From: Bacteroidota bacterium
GTDB taxonomy: Bacteria > Bacteroidota > Bacteroidia > 2-12-FULL-35-15
Reading direction: 5' to 3'
DNA length: 44,254 bases
NCBI GenBank assembly: GCA_023251805.1
Contig: JAHEYB010000012.1
Coordinates: 1-44,254 of the forward strand
Shown: positions 17,291-25,714 of the stretch, piece after piece
How positions within the stretch are numbered: the stretch's first letter is position 1
Layout: every line of letters begins with the position of its first letter
Made by a program: the position numbers and the translations under genes
Notes under the pieces: generated by a model
Databases searched by the model: none
Seen by the model: only the letters and a program-made list of their open reading frames with translations
What the model was told of the DNA's origin: nothing

Positions 17291-18241
17291 GTGAGTGAAA
17301 AAAAAATAATACTTGAAGACATTGCACCTGTAAATCTTTATGGTGTAAACGATTCTAAATTGGAGTTGATTAAAACACGCTTTCCAAAACTTAAAATTGT
17401 TGCAAGAGGAGAAATCATTAAAGCGAGTGGTGAAGAGGAAGATTTGAATCAGTTTGAAATGGTCATTAATATTCTGATTGCTTATTACAACCGCTTTGGA
17501 AATTTAACAGAAAATGCAATTGAACAGATTTTAAACGGAAGAGCAAAAAGAAAGGGGTCGCCAGCTGAGAGCCCTGATGGTGCTACTGACGTGATTGTTT
17601 TTGGAAATAATGGTTTAGTAGTGAAAGCACGTACTGATAATCAGCGCAAAATGGTAGATGCAATTTCTAAAAACGATATGTTGTTTGCCGTTGGTCCTGC
17701 AGGCACGGGCAAGACATACACTGCGGTTGCTTTGGCAGTAAGAGCATTAAAAAATAAGGAAGTAAAAAAAATAATATTGACTCGTCCGGCAGTTGAAGCT
17801 GGAGAAAATTTAGGTTTTTTGCCTGGCGACTTAAAAGAAAAATTAGACCCTTATTTACAGCCATTGTACGATGCTTTGGGAGATATGATTGCTTCAGAGA
17901 AGTTGGCCTATTACATAGAAAATAGAGTGATTCAAATTGCTCCTTTGGCATTTATGCGTGGAAGAACACTTGATAATGCCTTTGCCATTTTAGACGAAGC
18001 TCAAAATGCGACAGAGGGGCAATTAAAAATGTTTTTAACCAGGATGGGTTCTTCAGCAAAATTTGTAATTACCGGAGACATCACTCAAATAGATTTGCCT
18101 AAGCATCAACCATCGGGATTGCCGCAAGCGATTCAGCTTTTAAATAAAGTGGATGGCATATCAGTAATTGAGTTGGATGGAACAGATGTGATAAGACATC
18201 AACTTGTGAAAAAGATAGTAGAGTTGTATGATGCGAAATAA
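17291..18241 (+). CDS. PhoH-like P-loop ATPase
   Basis: 316 residues from the GTG at 17291. The frame is open back to a TTG at 17177, but the extension encodes a hydrophobic Cys/Phe-rich stretch unlike the family, which begins here at MSEKKIILED. An N-terminal KH-like region spans about 10-80. The PhoH domain has Walker A GPAGTGKT (135-142), TRPAVEAGENLGFLPGD (164-180) and Walker B AILDEAQNAT (232-241). Cytoplasmic PhoH-like (YbeZ type) ATPases act with the YbeY RNase in RNA processing, but no ybeY is in the window. The sequence context gives no phosphate link. PurC follows on the same strand after 159 bp. Confidence 0.88.
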   Translation: MSEKKIILEDIAPVNLYGVNDSKLELIKTRFPKLKIVARGEIIKASGEEEDLNQFEMVINILIAYYNRFGNLTENAIEQILNGRAKRKGSPAESPDGATDVIVFGNNGLVVKARTDNQRKMVDAISKNDMLFAVGPAGTGKTYTAVALAVRALKNKEVKKIILTRPAVEAGENLGFLPGDLKEKLDPYLQPLYDALGDMIASEKLAYYIENRVIQIAPLAFMRGRTLDNAFAILDEAQNATEGQLKMFLTRMGSSAKFVITGDITQIDLPKHQPSGLPQAIQLLNKVDGISVIELDGTDVIRHQLVKKIVELYDAK

Positions 18242-18267
18242 AAGTCAAAAGAGGGCAAAGTCAAAAG
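18241..18267. repeat. AAAGTCAAAAG heptamer-type repeat after the PhoH-like gene
   Basis: AAAGTCAAAAG occurs at 18241-18251 and again at 18257-18267, starting at the stop codon. The same TCAAAAG heptamer is repeated in the coding region of the ABC ATPase at 43957-43982. Confidence 0.5.
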
Positions 18268-18337
18268 AAGTAAGTAGACAATTTTAAAAAAAGGAGACAA
18301 TCGACAAATAAAAAAGTAGACAAAATAAATAAATTCT

Positions 18338-18361
18338 ACCCCGAAGGGGTTCCTTCGGAAA
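18338..18361. repeat. Double palindrome CCCCGAAGGGG / CCGAAGG...CCTTCGG
   Basis: The stretch CCCCGAAGGGG (18339-18349) forms one hairpin, and CCGAAGG (18341-18347) with CCTTCGG (18352-18358) forms an alternative one. Its 3' half GGGGTTCCTTCGGAA recurs with one change, inverted, at 43440-43455. It sits 40 nt upstream of purC and may be a dispersed REP-like unit; it lacks a T run in the right place for a terminator. Confidence 0.6.
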
Positions 18362-18400
18362 AGTTCAAAAAATCTATAAATCAAAAAATCTAAAATTGGT

Positions 18401-19345
18401 ATGGATGCGATAACAGAAACAAAATTTAATTTTCCAAAACAAAAAAGTTTTTACAAAGGGAAAGTACGAGATGTTTACAATATTGATGATAAACAATTGG
18501 TAATGGTGGTGAGCGACCGAATTTCTGCTTTTGATGTGGTATTGCCAAAAGGAATTCCTTACAAAGGGCAAGTGTTAAATCAAATAGCTGCAAAATTTTT
18601 GAAAGCAACAGAAGATATTTTGCCTAATTGGGTTATTTCTGTTCCTGACCCAATGGTTACAGTAGGTTTATTTTGTGAGCCCTTTAAAGTGGAAATGGTG
18701 ATACGTGGTTACTTATCTGGTCATGCTTGGCGTGAATATAAATCAGGAAAACGAGTTGTATGTGGAGTTGCTATGCCTGATGGAATGAAAGAGAATGATA
18801 AATTTCCTGAGCCAATTATTACTCCTACCACAAAAGCATCTGTTGGACACGATGAAGATATTTCGAAAGAAGAAATTTTAAAGCAGGGAATTGTTTCAAA
18901 GGAGGAGTATGAGCAATTAGAGAAATATACTCGTGCAGTTTTTCAAAGAGGAACTGAGATGGCTGCGAATATGGGTTTGATTTTAGTGGATACAAAATAT
19001 GAATTTGGTAAAAAAGAAGGTAAAATTTACCTTATCGATGAAATTCATACACCAGATTCTTCTCGTTATTTTTATAAAGAAGGCTATGCTGAGCGTCAAA
19101 CTAAGGGAGAAGCTCAAAAACAATTATCCAAAGAATTTGTTCGTGAGTGGTTAATGGCGAATGGATTTCAGGGAAAGGATGGTCAAAAAATTCCAGAAAT
19201 GACGCCAGAAATCATCACTTCCATATCTGAGAGGTATATAGAGTTGTATGAAAATATTGTTGGTGAAAAGTTTGTAAGGACAGATGTAAACAATGTAAAA
19301 GAAAGAGTCGAAGGAAATATTACAGAATTTCTGAAAAAAAATTAA
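18401..19345 (+). CDS. purC: Phosphoribosylaminoimidazole-succinocarboxamide (SAICAR) synthase
   Basis: A 314-residue cytoplasmic enzyme of purine biosynthesis: it joins CAIR and aspartate using ATP. The start [20 protein letters not shown] leads into the family motif GKVRDVY (37-ish in the ATP lid: [12 protein letters not shown]). [35 protein letters not shown] and KYEFG...[12 protein letters not shown] follow. Its length (over 300) is that of the long form common in Bacteroidota and eukaryote-like enzymes, not the 237-residue E. coli form. Preceded by a palindrome-containing gap and followed directly by a terminator, so probably monocistronic. Confidence 0.96.
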   Translation: MDAITETKFNFPKQKSFYKGKVRDVYNIDDKQLVMVVSDRISAFDVVLPKGIPYKGQVLNQIAAKFLKATEDILPNWVISVPDPMVTVGLFCEPFKVEMVIRGYLSGHAWREYKSGKRVVCGVAMPDGMKENDKFPEPIITPTTKASVGHDEDISKEEILKQGIVSKEEYEQLEKYTRAVFQRGTEMAANMGLILVDTKYEFGKKEGKIYLIDEIHTPDSSRYFYKEGYAERQTKGEAQKQLSKEFVREWLMANGFQGKDGQKIPEMTPEIITSISERYIELYENIVGEKFVRTDVNNVKERVEGNITEFLKKN

Positions 19346-19350
19346 AAATA

Positions 19351-19383
19351 AAAAAAGCCATCTTTTTGAGATGGCCTTTTTTA
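19351..19383 (+). terminator. Terminator between purC and the convergent beta-helix gene
   Basis: A stem AAAAAAGCCATCT / AGATGGC (19357-19363 with 19369-19375) has a TTTTG loop and a T7 tail. A-runs on the left mean it could also work for the minus-strand gene ending at 19397. Confidence 0.85.
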
Positions 19384-19396
19384 TAATGTATAATTA

Positions 19397-20101
19397 TTAT
19401 GGCTGACAAGCTGGATCAAGTGTTGTAGTACCTGAAACAGTGTTATTTGAAATGTTACATTCATTAATAACGTTGGAAACCGTTAAATTTTTGCTGCCGT
19501 TAATGGTATTATCTTTAATTATTACATACTTGTCATTAGTTGATTCTACATGTCCATTAAAATTATTTCCACCTAGATCCACAAAAGTTATCCCGCTAGT
19601 AGAAAATTTACCATTTACCGTGCAAGACTTAAATGTAACTACTGCATTGCTGCCACCGCCTGTTACCTGAAACGTTCCTCCTCCAATAACAGCATTAGAG
19701 TTGCCTATGATAGAGGAATCAGATCCAATTGATATATTTCCGTTGGCTGCTCCTCCGGAAACAAATAATACACCACCATTAACATTTACATTACCTGAAA
19801 TTTTTCCTGTACTTTTTACATAATATGCTTCTCCTGTTCCTATGGTAATATTACCGGATGTATTTCCTGTAATAACTGTTGGCGAACTGTCAACTATAGT
19901 TGCAACGTTAAATACTAACAGTCCGCTTTGAAGATCACGAGAAATAATGCCCTCAACTAAATAACCTTCTGCTACTGTGTTACCTGAAACATAACCAATT
20001 TCCAGTCCAGGTATGTAATCACCTTTTTTTAGAGGGTCAAAATTAGTTATTACTAATTTATTACCTCCTGAAGCTCCTGATATTATTATTCCTCTTGCCA
20101 T
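19397..20101 (-). CDS. Beta-helix-like Gly/Asn/Ser-rich protein without signal peptide
   Basis: I do not recognise this 234-residue protein. It begins MARGIIISGASGGNKLVITN, with no signal peptide, lipobox or membrane segment. From about 70 it is made of short Val/Ile strands separated by Gly, Asn and Ser turns (GNTSGNITIGTG, GGVLFVSGGAANGNISIG, GSNAVVTFKSCTVNGKF, KDNTINGSKNLTVSN). That is the composition of a right-handed beta-helix, as in bactofilins or phage and secretion-system fibres. It ends TLDPACQP. The first 65 residues are a separate-looking region with GDYIPGLEIGYVSG. Alone between purC and the divergent SpoIIE gene. A cytoskeletal or surface fibre is a guess. Confidence 0.7.
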   Translation of the reverse strand: MARGIIISGASGGNKLVITNFDPLKKGDYIPGLEIGYVSGNTVAEGYLVEGIISRDLQSGLLVFNVATIVDSSPTVITGNTSGNITIGTGEAYYVKSTGKISGNVNVNGGVLFVSGGAANGNISIGSDSSIIGNSNAVIGGGTFQVTGGGSNAVVTFKSCTVNGKFSTSGITFVDLGGNNFNGHVESTNDKYVIIKDNTINGSKNLTVSNVINECNISNNTVSGTTTLDPACQP

Positions 20102-20198
20102 AAGTTTATTTTTTTAGTGAATAAATTAATTTTAGTTTTATTTTACAATTATAGTCAAATTTTGCTAATATTCAAGTATTTTTACAGAAATTGCATTT

Positions 20199-22184
20199 GT
20201 GAGAAAACATAGAAGTTTCATACTCCTCCTTTTTTTTGTTTTTCCTTGCTTTTGTTTTGCACAATCGCTTGGAAAAGATTCCCTTATATTATCTTTAGAA
20301 AAATTAACTGATAAAGAGAAAGTCGAAATTTTAAATGATATTTGCTTTCAAAGTAGATATTCTGATCCGAACTTGGCTATGGAAGCTGGTTTGTTAGGAC
20401 TTGAACTGGCAAAAAAACTTAATAATAATAAAGAAGTATTTCTAAATAACAATACTGGATTATTGTTTCTGGATAAAGGAAAATATGAGAAGGCTTTAGA
20501 ATACTTTATATCAGGAGAAAAAATTGCTCATCGTAATTCAGATAAAAAGGGAATTGGAATATCGATGCTAAATAGTGGAGTAGTATATCAGTATCAGCAT
20601 CTTTATGAGAAGTCTTTGATGAATTTCAGCTCAGCACTAAAAGTTTTTAAGGAAATTGATGATAAAAAAAGAATTGCATTAGTTTTAATTTCTTTTGGAG
20701 GCTTATATTACGATTTGAAGGACAATGCCAAAGCCTTAGATTATTTTTTACAATCCTTGAAAATAGTGGAGGAGCTAAATGATATAGACGGAATTGCTTC
20801 CGGGCTAAATAATATTGCTGTTATATATGAAGAGATGAAAAATTATTCTAAGGCCATGGAATATCATAAGAAGTCTCTCAAAATTTTTAGAGGTCAGTTA
20901 AATTCAAGATCTGCTTCAGCGAGTTTATATAATATAGCACTTATATACAAGAGTCAAAATGACATTGAAAATGCCCTAAATTATATTGATAGCGCAGCGG
21001 TTATTGCTAAGGATTTGAATGCTATGGAGCTATTAAAAGAATACTATTCTACATTGTCAGAAATTTATTATGCAAAAAACGATTTCAAAACGGCATTACA
21101 TTATTATACTTTAAAAGCTGAAATAAAGGATTCTTTAATTAACAAAGACTTGAATAAGCAGATTGTTGAAATGTCAACAAAATATCAATCTGAGAAAAAA
21201 GAGAAAGAAAATCAAATTTTAACTCAAAAAAATGATCTTCAAAACTTAAGTCTTAATCGTCAAAAAATTATTAATTACTCAATTTCATTTGGATTAGTTT
21301 TAGTAATTGGATTAGCCTTTTTTATTTTCAGAGGTTATAAACAAAAACAAAAAACCAATTTGCAATTGGAAGAAAAGAATGTTTTAATTGAGCAGAAAAA
21401 TAAAATTGTTGAAGAGAAAAATAAAGACATTACGGATAGTATTAGATATGCTAAACGCTTGCAGACAGCTATTTTAAAACCTGAAAACACACTTACTAAT
21501 TATTTTGATGATGGTTTTGTTTTATTTAAGCCAAAAGATATTGTGAGTGGCGATTTTTATTGGTTTGAAAAATTCGGGGATTTATCTTTAATCGCTGCGG
21601 CAGATTGTACTGGGCATGGAGTTCCGGGAGCCTTTATGTCTATTATTGGTTGTAATTTATTATCACAAGCAGTAAATGAATATGCCATCACGCAGCCAGC
21701 AGCTATTTTAAATTCTATTAATAAAGGTTTGACAAAGGTATTGCAACAAAAAGGCGACTCCAATTCTTTTGTCACGGATGGGATGGACATTGCCTTGTGT
21801 TCCTTTGATCCAGATAAAATGATAGTGGAATATTCCGGTGCATTTAATCCAATGTGGCTCATTAGAAATGATGAATTACTTGAGTTTGGTGCTGACAAAT
21901 TTCCTGTAGGAGCATTTTTAGACAGCCAGGTGAGATTTTTCAATTCACATAAAATCCCCGTGCAAAAGGGGGATATGATTTATATATTTTCTGATGGCTA
22001 TGCGGATCAATTTGGCGGTCCTCTTGGAAAGAAGTTTAAATATAAGCCTTTGCAAAAACAATTTTTAGAGATTTATAAGAAGTCGGGCTTGGAGCAAAGA
22101 AAAATTTTAAATGAAACATTTGAAAAGTGGATGGGAAATTTAGAGCAAATAGATGATGTTTTAGTTGTTGGAATAAGAATCTGA
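20199..22184 (+). CDS. TPR-repeat membrane protein with SpoIIE/PP2C phosphatase domain
   Basis: A 661-residue sensor-type phosphatase starting at GTG (20199); the next residues MRKHRSFILLLFFVF...FAQ are a good signal peptide, supporting that start. Extracytoplasmic TPR repeats run from about 60 to 310 (for example KALDYFLQSLKI, AMEYHKKSLKI). A coiled coil (320-358) precedes the membrane segment at about 359-378, then a short coiled coil, SIRYAKRLQTAIL, and a SpoIIE/RsbU-type PP2C domain (about 440-660). Its metal-binding aspartates are visible: D452 in SGDFYW, D469 in AADCTGHGVPG and D599 in SDGYADQ. It likely dephosphorylates an anti-sigma antagonist in a partner-switch pathway; no such partner is nearby. 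Overlaps the Rieske gene by 1 bp. Confidence 0.92.
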   Translation: MRKHRSFILLLFFVFPCFCFAQSLGKDSLILSLEKLTDKEKVEILNDICFQSRYSDPNLAMEAGLLGLELAKKLNNNKEVFLNNNTGLLFLDKGKYEKALEYFISGEKIAHRNSDKKGIGISMLNSGVVYQYQHLYEKSLMNFSSALKVFKEIDDKKRIALVLISFGGLYYDLKDNAKALDYFLQSLKIVEELNDIDGIASGLNNIAVIYEEMKNYSKAMEYHKKSLKIFRGQLNSRSASASLYNIALIYKSQNDIENALNYIDSAAVIAKDLNAMELLKEYYSTLSEIYYAKNDFKTALHYYTLKAEIKDSLINKDLNKQIVEMSTKYQSEKKEKENQILTQKNDLQNLSLNRQKIINYSISFGLVLVIGLAFFIFRGYKQKQKTNLQLEEKNVLIEQKNKIVEEKNKDITDSIRYAKRLQTAILKPENTLTNYFDDGFVLFKPKDIVSGDFYWFEKFGDLSLIAAADCTGHGVPGAFMSIIGCNLLSQAVNEYAITQPAAILNSINKGLTKVLQQKGDSNSFVTDGMDIALCSFDPDKMIVEYSGAFNPMWLIRNDELLEFGADKFPVGAFLDSQVRFFNSHKIPVQKGDMIYIFSDGYADQFGGPLGKKFKYKPLQKQFLEIYKKSGLEQRKILNETFEKWMGNLEQIDDVLVVGIRI

Positions 22185-22546
22185 TGCTATTCGAAAAGAA
22201 AACTACCTGGTTAAAATTATTTGAATCTTTAACTGCTGCAAATAATAGAGTTGCATTGGGAAGGGTGACAACCATTGAAGTTGGAAGAAAAAAAGTTTGT
22301 GTGGCACATACTTCCGAAGGTTTTTTTGCCGTTAATGATAGATGTCCACACAATGGTGCTTCATTGGGTAATGGTTTCTGCACCGACCAAGGCAGTGTAG
22401 TGTGTCCAGTGCACCGATATCACTTCGATTTAAAAACAGGGCGAGCAAAAAGTGGTTTGGGTGATTTTGTTCAAACGTATCCGATTGAAGTCCGCGAAGA
22501 TGGCGTATTTATTGGGTTTGAGAAAATTGTTTTTAACCTTTTCTAG
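22184..22546 (+). CDS. Rieske [2Fe-2S] ferredoxin-like protein
   Basis: A 120-residue soluble protein with a single Rieske domain. The cluster ligands are C54 and H56 (CPHNGASLG) and C74 and H77 (CPVHRYHFD). This resembles the stand-alone NirD-like or ferredoxin subunits of ring-hydroxylating or reductase systems; partner unknown. There is no signal peptide. Its ATG overlaps the TGA of the phosphatase gene (TGATG), so translation is probably coupled. Why a redox protein should be coupled to a signalling phosphatase is not clear from the sequence. Confidence 0.9.
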   Translation: MLFEKKTTWLKLFESLTAANNRVALGRVTTIEVGRKKVCVAHTSEGFFAVNDRCPHNGASLGNGFCTDQGSVVCPVHRYHFDLKTGRAKSGLGDFVQTYPIEVREDGVFIGFEKIVFNLF

Positions 22547-22645
22547 TGGCTGAACTTTTTTCTCCATCTTTTAATTTCTAAAATTATTTTATTCCTCACA
22601 TGTATCTTCGATGCAAATCTCCGTTATAAGAATAAAGTTCTTAAA

Positions 22646-22653
22646 AAAGGAGG
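22646..22653 (+). promoter_or_regulatory. Strong Shine-Dalgarno sequence AAAGGAGG
   Basis: AAAGGAGG ends 5 nt before the ATG at 22659, which decides the start of the following gene over the ATG at 22611. A full-length Shine-Dalgarno is unusual in Bacteroidota, and I see no comparable one in front of the other genes here. Confidence 0.7.
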
Positions 22654-22658
22654 CCTCA

Positions 22659-23519
22659 ATGAAATCGTTTCACCCAATTAGTTTTTTAGCAATTGCATTT
22701 AGTCTAAGCGAAACTCCAATCTTTGCTAATGTTGTTTTGTCGGTAGAAGATGCTGCAAAAAAAGGTTTAATAAAATTGCATATTAAAAGTAAAGGAGGCT
22801 ACACCGGAGAAGTCATAGAGATGAAAGTGCAGAATTTGACCAATAAAGCATTGGACTTGAAAGTAGAAGCGGGCAGACGGTTGGATTCAAAACAACAAGA
22901 TGAACAAGATATTTTGGTGACCAAAGAGCAAGAATTTTTTGTGAAAGCCAATCAAGTTAAATCGTTGAACATTTCAGGAATGTGTTGCCAGGCACATAAT
23001 AGCGCTCCAAGTGTGAAGCATGAATATTTGGTAGGAAAATTAGCGGACAGTAGTTTAATAAAACTTGCTATGTTTATTGATAAGAATAAATACTATTCAA
23101 ACTACTCCGCTCAACAGGCTGTTTGGGTAGTTTCCGACAACAATTCAATTGGCAGTATTGATGATGGAAATAAGGAAATAAAAAATAATTTAAGAACGTT
23201 TGTTTCTAAATTAACAGGAAAAGTCATTCCTCCCTACGACATTAATTATGACAGTGGTAGTGATGGAAGTGTATTGGGCAGAGCAGTAAGTATAGATGGT
23301 GTTTTTGAATATTCTTTACCAGTGGCTTGTCATTCCACCTTAGCAATCTATAATGAGAAAGGTGAAATAGTGCAGATAATTTTTGAGCATTTACAAAGTG
23401 ATAAAGGTGCTTATAAACATTATTATACGTTTAGAACAAGAAATTTACCTCAAGGAATATACTATGCAAGAGTAGAAGCTGATGGAATGTTGCAAAAACA
23501 AATGAAAATTGAATTTTGA
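22659..23519 (+). CDS. Secreted protein with C-terminal sorting-domain-like region
   Basis: 286 residues from the ATG at 22659, set by the Shine-Dalgarno. The signal peptide is about 1-23 (MKSFHPISFLAIAFSLSETP...A). The mature N-terminal part (30-150) is beta-rich and contains a GMCCQAH cysteine pair. The last 70 residues (CHSTLAIYNEKGEIVQIIFE, then LPQGIYYARVEADGMLQKQM) look like the seven-strand type A T9SS sorting domain seen in the two M43 proteases. The match lacks the usual short linker and upstream YPNP-like motif, so I call it T9SS-like only. Converges with the zinc-ribbon gene. Function unknown. Confidence 0.75.
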   Translation: MKSFHPISFLAIAFSLSETPIFANVVLSVEDAAKKGLIKLHIKSKGGYTGEVIEMKVQNLTNKALDLKVEAGRRLDSKQQDEQDILVTKEQEFFVKANQVKSLNISGMCCQAHNSAPSVKHEYLVGKLADSSLIKLAMFIDKNKYYSNYSAQQAVWVVSDNNSIGSIDDGNKEIKNNLRTFVSKLTGKVIPPYDINYDSGSDGSVLGRAVSIDGVFEYSLPVACHSTLAIYNEKGEIVQIIFEHLQSDKGAYKHYYTFRTRNLPQGIYYARVEADGMLQKQMKIEF

Positions 23520-23546
23520 GCTTGAAGGTTCTCGTGATGTCGCAGA

Positions 23547-23575
23547 AAAGGACGCAGATTTTGTTCTGTGCCTTT
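23547..23575. terminator. Putative terminator between convergent genes
   Basis: AAAGG(A)CGCAGA pairs with TCTGTGCCTTT: 11 bp with one bulge and one G-T pair around a 6-nt loop. It lies between the plus gene ending at 23519 and the minus gene ending at 23608. T tracts are short on both strands. Confidence 0.4.
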
Positions 23576-23607
23576 CCGAGTCATCTGTTTACGAAATTTC
23601 GATTCTT

Positions 23608-24174
23608 TTAGCTTACTGGAGGCCAAATGCTACTCAGAGAGGGGTCTTCTGGCATATAAACTACCCAAAGTTTATCCCCAACTTCTTTGCACACGTTCGA
23701 AAGATCAAAAATATTACCGACATCTCCTGCATATTTTTTTCCATTTGCTTCAAACGTAAATTCAATAACATACGGAGATTTGTTGTTTACTTTTATAGAA
23801 AAATTCTGTCTTATATTTGTTATTTCTCCGGTAGTTGCTGTTCCCTGTTCTAACGGGATCAATTCATTATTGGCATCTTTTATACCTTTTTTCCAAAGAA
23901 AAATTCCTATGATTGGAAATATGATTGTCCAAAAAAATGGGATAGTAAAAACAATACCCAGAATCGTCATAACATTGCTGGTGTATTTTACTCGTTTGAT
24001 AAATTTTTTTGGCAAAAGTCGGGGAGCCATGGGCGGCTTAGGGCCTAGCTCATTCGTGCCTCTTTGATATTCTAATGTACCACCACAATTGTCACAATTA
24101 GAAGAAATTGAATTTGGAAATTGTGATTTACACCATGGGCATTTTACGATATAATTGCTTTGTTTAGTTTGCAT
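23608..24174 (-). CDS. Zinc-ribbon membrane protein
   Basis: A 188-residue protein. The N-terminus has a zinc ribbon with C12 and C15 (CPWC) and C27 and C30 (CDNCGG). A Pro-rich linker follows (GPKPPMAPRLLP). A hydrophobic region at about 66-94 could cross the membrane once or twice, and a beta-rich domain (about 115-188) resembles DUF3592-like modules (GEITNIRQNFSI...). No catalytic motif is visible. It follows the MBL hydrolase by 20 bp on the same strand and may be in its operon. Function unknown. Confidence 0.75.
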   Translation of the reverse strand: MQTKQSNYIVKCPWCKSQFPNSISSNCDNCGGTLEYQRGTNELGPKPPMAPRLLPKKFIKRVKYTSNVMTILGIVFTIPFFWTIIFPIIGIFLWKKGIKDANNELIPLEQGTATTGEITNIRQNFSIKVNNKSPYVIEFTFEANGKKYAGDVGNIFDLSNVCKEVGDKLWVVYMPEDPSLSSIWPPVS

Positions 24175-24194
24175 CGCTTTTTTTTAATAAAATA

Positions 24195-25049
24195 TTATTT
24201 TCCAAAGTATTCTTCAAAAGAAAAAGTTTCTTTTAACCGAACGCCCTTTTCAGTATTTTGCACTGTGCAACACTGATTTACAGAATCGTGTTCAAGAAAT
24301 AGTACAAATTCTTCATCAGCTGCAAGCTTTAAAAATTTTTCTTTTTCTGTGAGTGTAAGCAATGGACGTGTATCATATCCCATTACATAAGGCAATGGAA
24401 TATGTCCTACAGATGGTAATAAGTCCGCCATAAAAACTACTGTTTTTCCATTGTATTTTATATGTGGCAGCATCATTGCATCGGTATGCCCACGCATATA
24501 AGCAAACGAAATATTTTCTCCCAATTGTTTGCTGTTTTCACCATCAATGAATTTTAATTGTCCACTTTCCTGAATAGGAATAATATTTTCTTTAATAAAG
24601 CTGGCCTTTTCTCTGGCATTTGGCTTAGTGGCCCATTCCCAATGTTCGGCATTGCTCCAATAAGTAGCATTTTTGAAGGCGGTTTCAAAACCTGTTTTTT
24701 CTTTATTGTGCTTAATACTTCCACCGCAATGATCAAAATGAAGATGAGTTAAAAACATATCCGTAATATCGTTAGCAGTATATCCTATGTTGTTAAAGGA
24801 GTTTTCTAAGGTGTCGTTTCCATTTAAAAAATAGTGACTGAAAAATTTTGCATCTTGTTTTGTTCCAATGCCATTATCAATTAAAATCAGGCGTTTGCCG
24901 TCTTCAATTAATAGGCAACGCATGGCCCAATTGCACATATTGTTTTCGTCAGCTGGATTTGTTTTGCTCCACAGCGATTTTGGAACAACGCCAAACATTG
25001 CACCTCCGTCTAATTTAAAATTTCCTGTATTAATTACGTGTAACTTCAT
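24195..25049 (-). CDS. Metallo-beta-lactamase fold hydrolase
   Basis: A 284-residue soluble protein with the MBL-fold metal motif THLHFDHCGG: H102, H104, D106 and H107. RGHTDAMM supplies the next His, FMADLLPSVGH the bridging Asp, and the final EHDS histidine lies near the C-terminus. The layout matches the lactonase/hydrolase (AHL-lactonase-like) branch rather than beta-lactamases. The substrate cannot be told. No signal peptide. It probably shares a transcript with the zinc-ribbon gene 20 bp downstream. It is separated from the upstream lipoprotein gene by a hairpin. Confidence 0.88.
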   Translation of the reverse strand: MKLHVINTGNFKLDGGAMFGVVPKSLWSKTNPADENNMCNWAMRCLLIEDGKRLILIDNGIGTKQDAKFFSHYFLNGNDTLENSFNNIGYTANDITDMFLTHLHFDHCGGSIKHNKEKTGFETAFKNATYWSNAEHWEWATKPNAREKASFIKENIIPIQESGQLKFIDGENSKQLGENISFAYMRGHTDAMMLPHIKYNGKTVVFMADLLPSVGHIPLPYVMGYDTRPLLTLTEKEKFLKLAADEEFVLFLEHDSVNQCCTVQNTEKGVRLKETFSFEEYFGK

Positions 25050-25062
25050 GGTGCGAATTAAG

Positions 25063-25077
25063 CCCCGAGCATTCGGG
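25063..25077 (-). terminator. Possible terminator hairpin CCCGA...TCGGG
   Basis: Short 5-bp GC stem (25064-25068 with 25073-25077) between the stop of the lipoprotein gene at 25115 and the MBL start. No T run follows on the minus strand, so this is weak. Confidence 0.3.
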
Positions 25078-25114
25078 TTTACGAATATACGAATTAGAAA
25101 GTTTATGAAACGGG

Positions 25115-25711
25115 TTAATCTGTTCTAACAGAATCCTGTTTCTGAATCATCTTTAATGCATTTTCATATCGGGTTTTCTCTGAAGTGTCATATTCCCTGT
25201 GAAATACGAGCTCACCATTTTGCCAGATATAAACACCTGGTTTGTTGCCGGTGTGAACATCTACCAAGGTGCCTTCTTGATATCCATATTTATAAGGAAT
25301 TTTTTCGCCATTCTTGTAAACGGAATAATTATATTCAAGATTCTTATCAAAATATGGGACAAGTAAATCATCTGGAGGTTTTATGGAAGGGTCATCGAGC
25401 CTGTTTTTGCCTTTTTCGAAGGTAACAAAACCATGTTTTCCTATTTTTTTATAGTCTCCATTTGGCCAACGTTCATAAATTATTTTTTCATAAACAAGAT
25501 GACTGATTAACTGCCCTTTTTGTGTTCGTTCTGATTTATAAATCAGTGTTTCAAGATGAAGTTTTTTTCCATTTGAATAATTATATACTTTGTCTTTCCA
25601 ACATAGATGTCCCTGATAGATGCAAGGTCTGGATTTGGGTCCAGCAGAATAGCAGCCAACTAGTAAGACAAGTAAAAAAACGTAAAATGTTATGATCCGA
25701 GCTGACCACAT
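25115..25711 (-). CDS. Hypothetical lipoprotein, 198 residues
   Basis: The lipobox LLVGC gives a lipidated C20 after a hydrophobic start (MWSARIITFYVFLLV). The rest is rich in Lys, Tyr and Gly, with repeated short segments such as YEKIIYERWPNGDYKKIGKHG and YSVYKNGEKIPYKYGYQEG. This looks like a beta-rich repeat of the MORN-like antitoxin/envelope kind, though I cannot assign it. The gene starts 3 bp after the stop of the upstream lipoprotein (25715), so the two probably form an operon. Confidence 0.75.
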   Translation of the reverse strand: MWSARIITFYVFLLVLLVGCYSAGPKSRPCIYQGHLCWKDKVYNYSNGKKLHLETLIYKSERTQKGQLISHLVYEKIIYERWPNGDYKKIGKHGFVTFEKGKNRLDDPSIKPPDDLLVPYFDKNLEYNYSVYKNGEKIPYKYGYQEGTLVDVHTGNKPGVYIWQNGELVFHREYDTSEKTRYENALKMIQKQDSVRTD

Positions 25712-25714
25712 TTT

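Noticed and set aside
18338..18361. Terminator of the PhoH-like gene
   Set aside because: The hairpins have no T run after them on the plus strand, lie 97 nt past the stop codon, and the core recurs elsewhere, so a dispersed repeat is a better description.
23509..23853. Plus-strand ORF of 114 codons after the secreted protein
   Set aside because: It overlaps the zinc-ribbon gene on the opposite strand and has no promoter or family features.
24195..25049. A beta-lactamase resistance gene
   Set aside because: The MBL motif is present but the layout matches the lactonase/hydrolase branch and there is no signal peptide.
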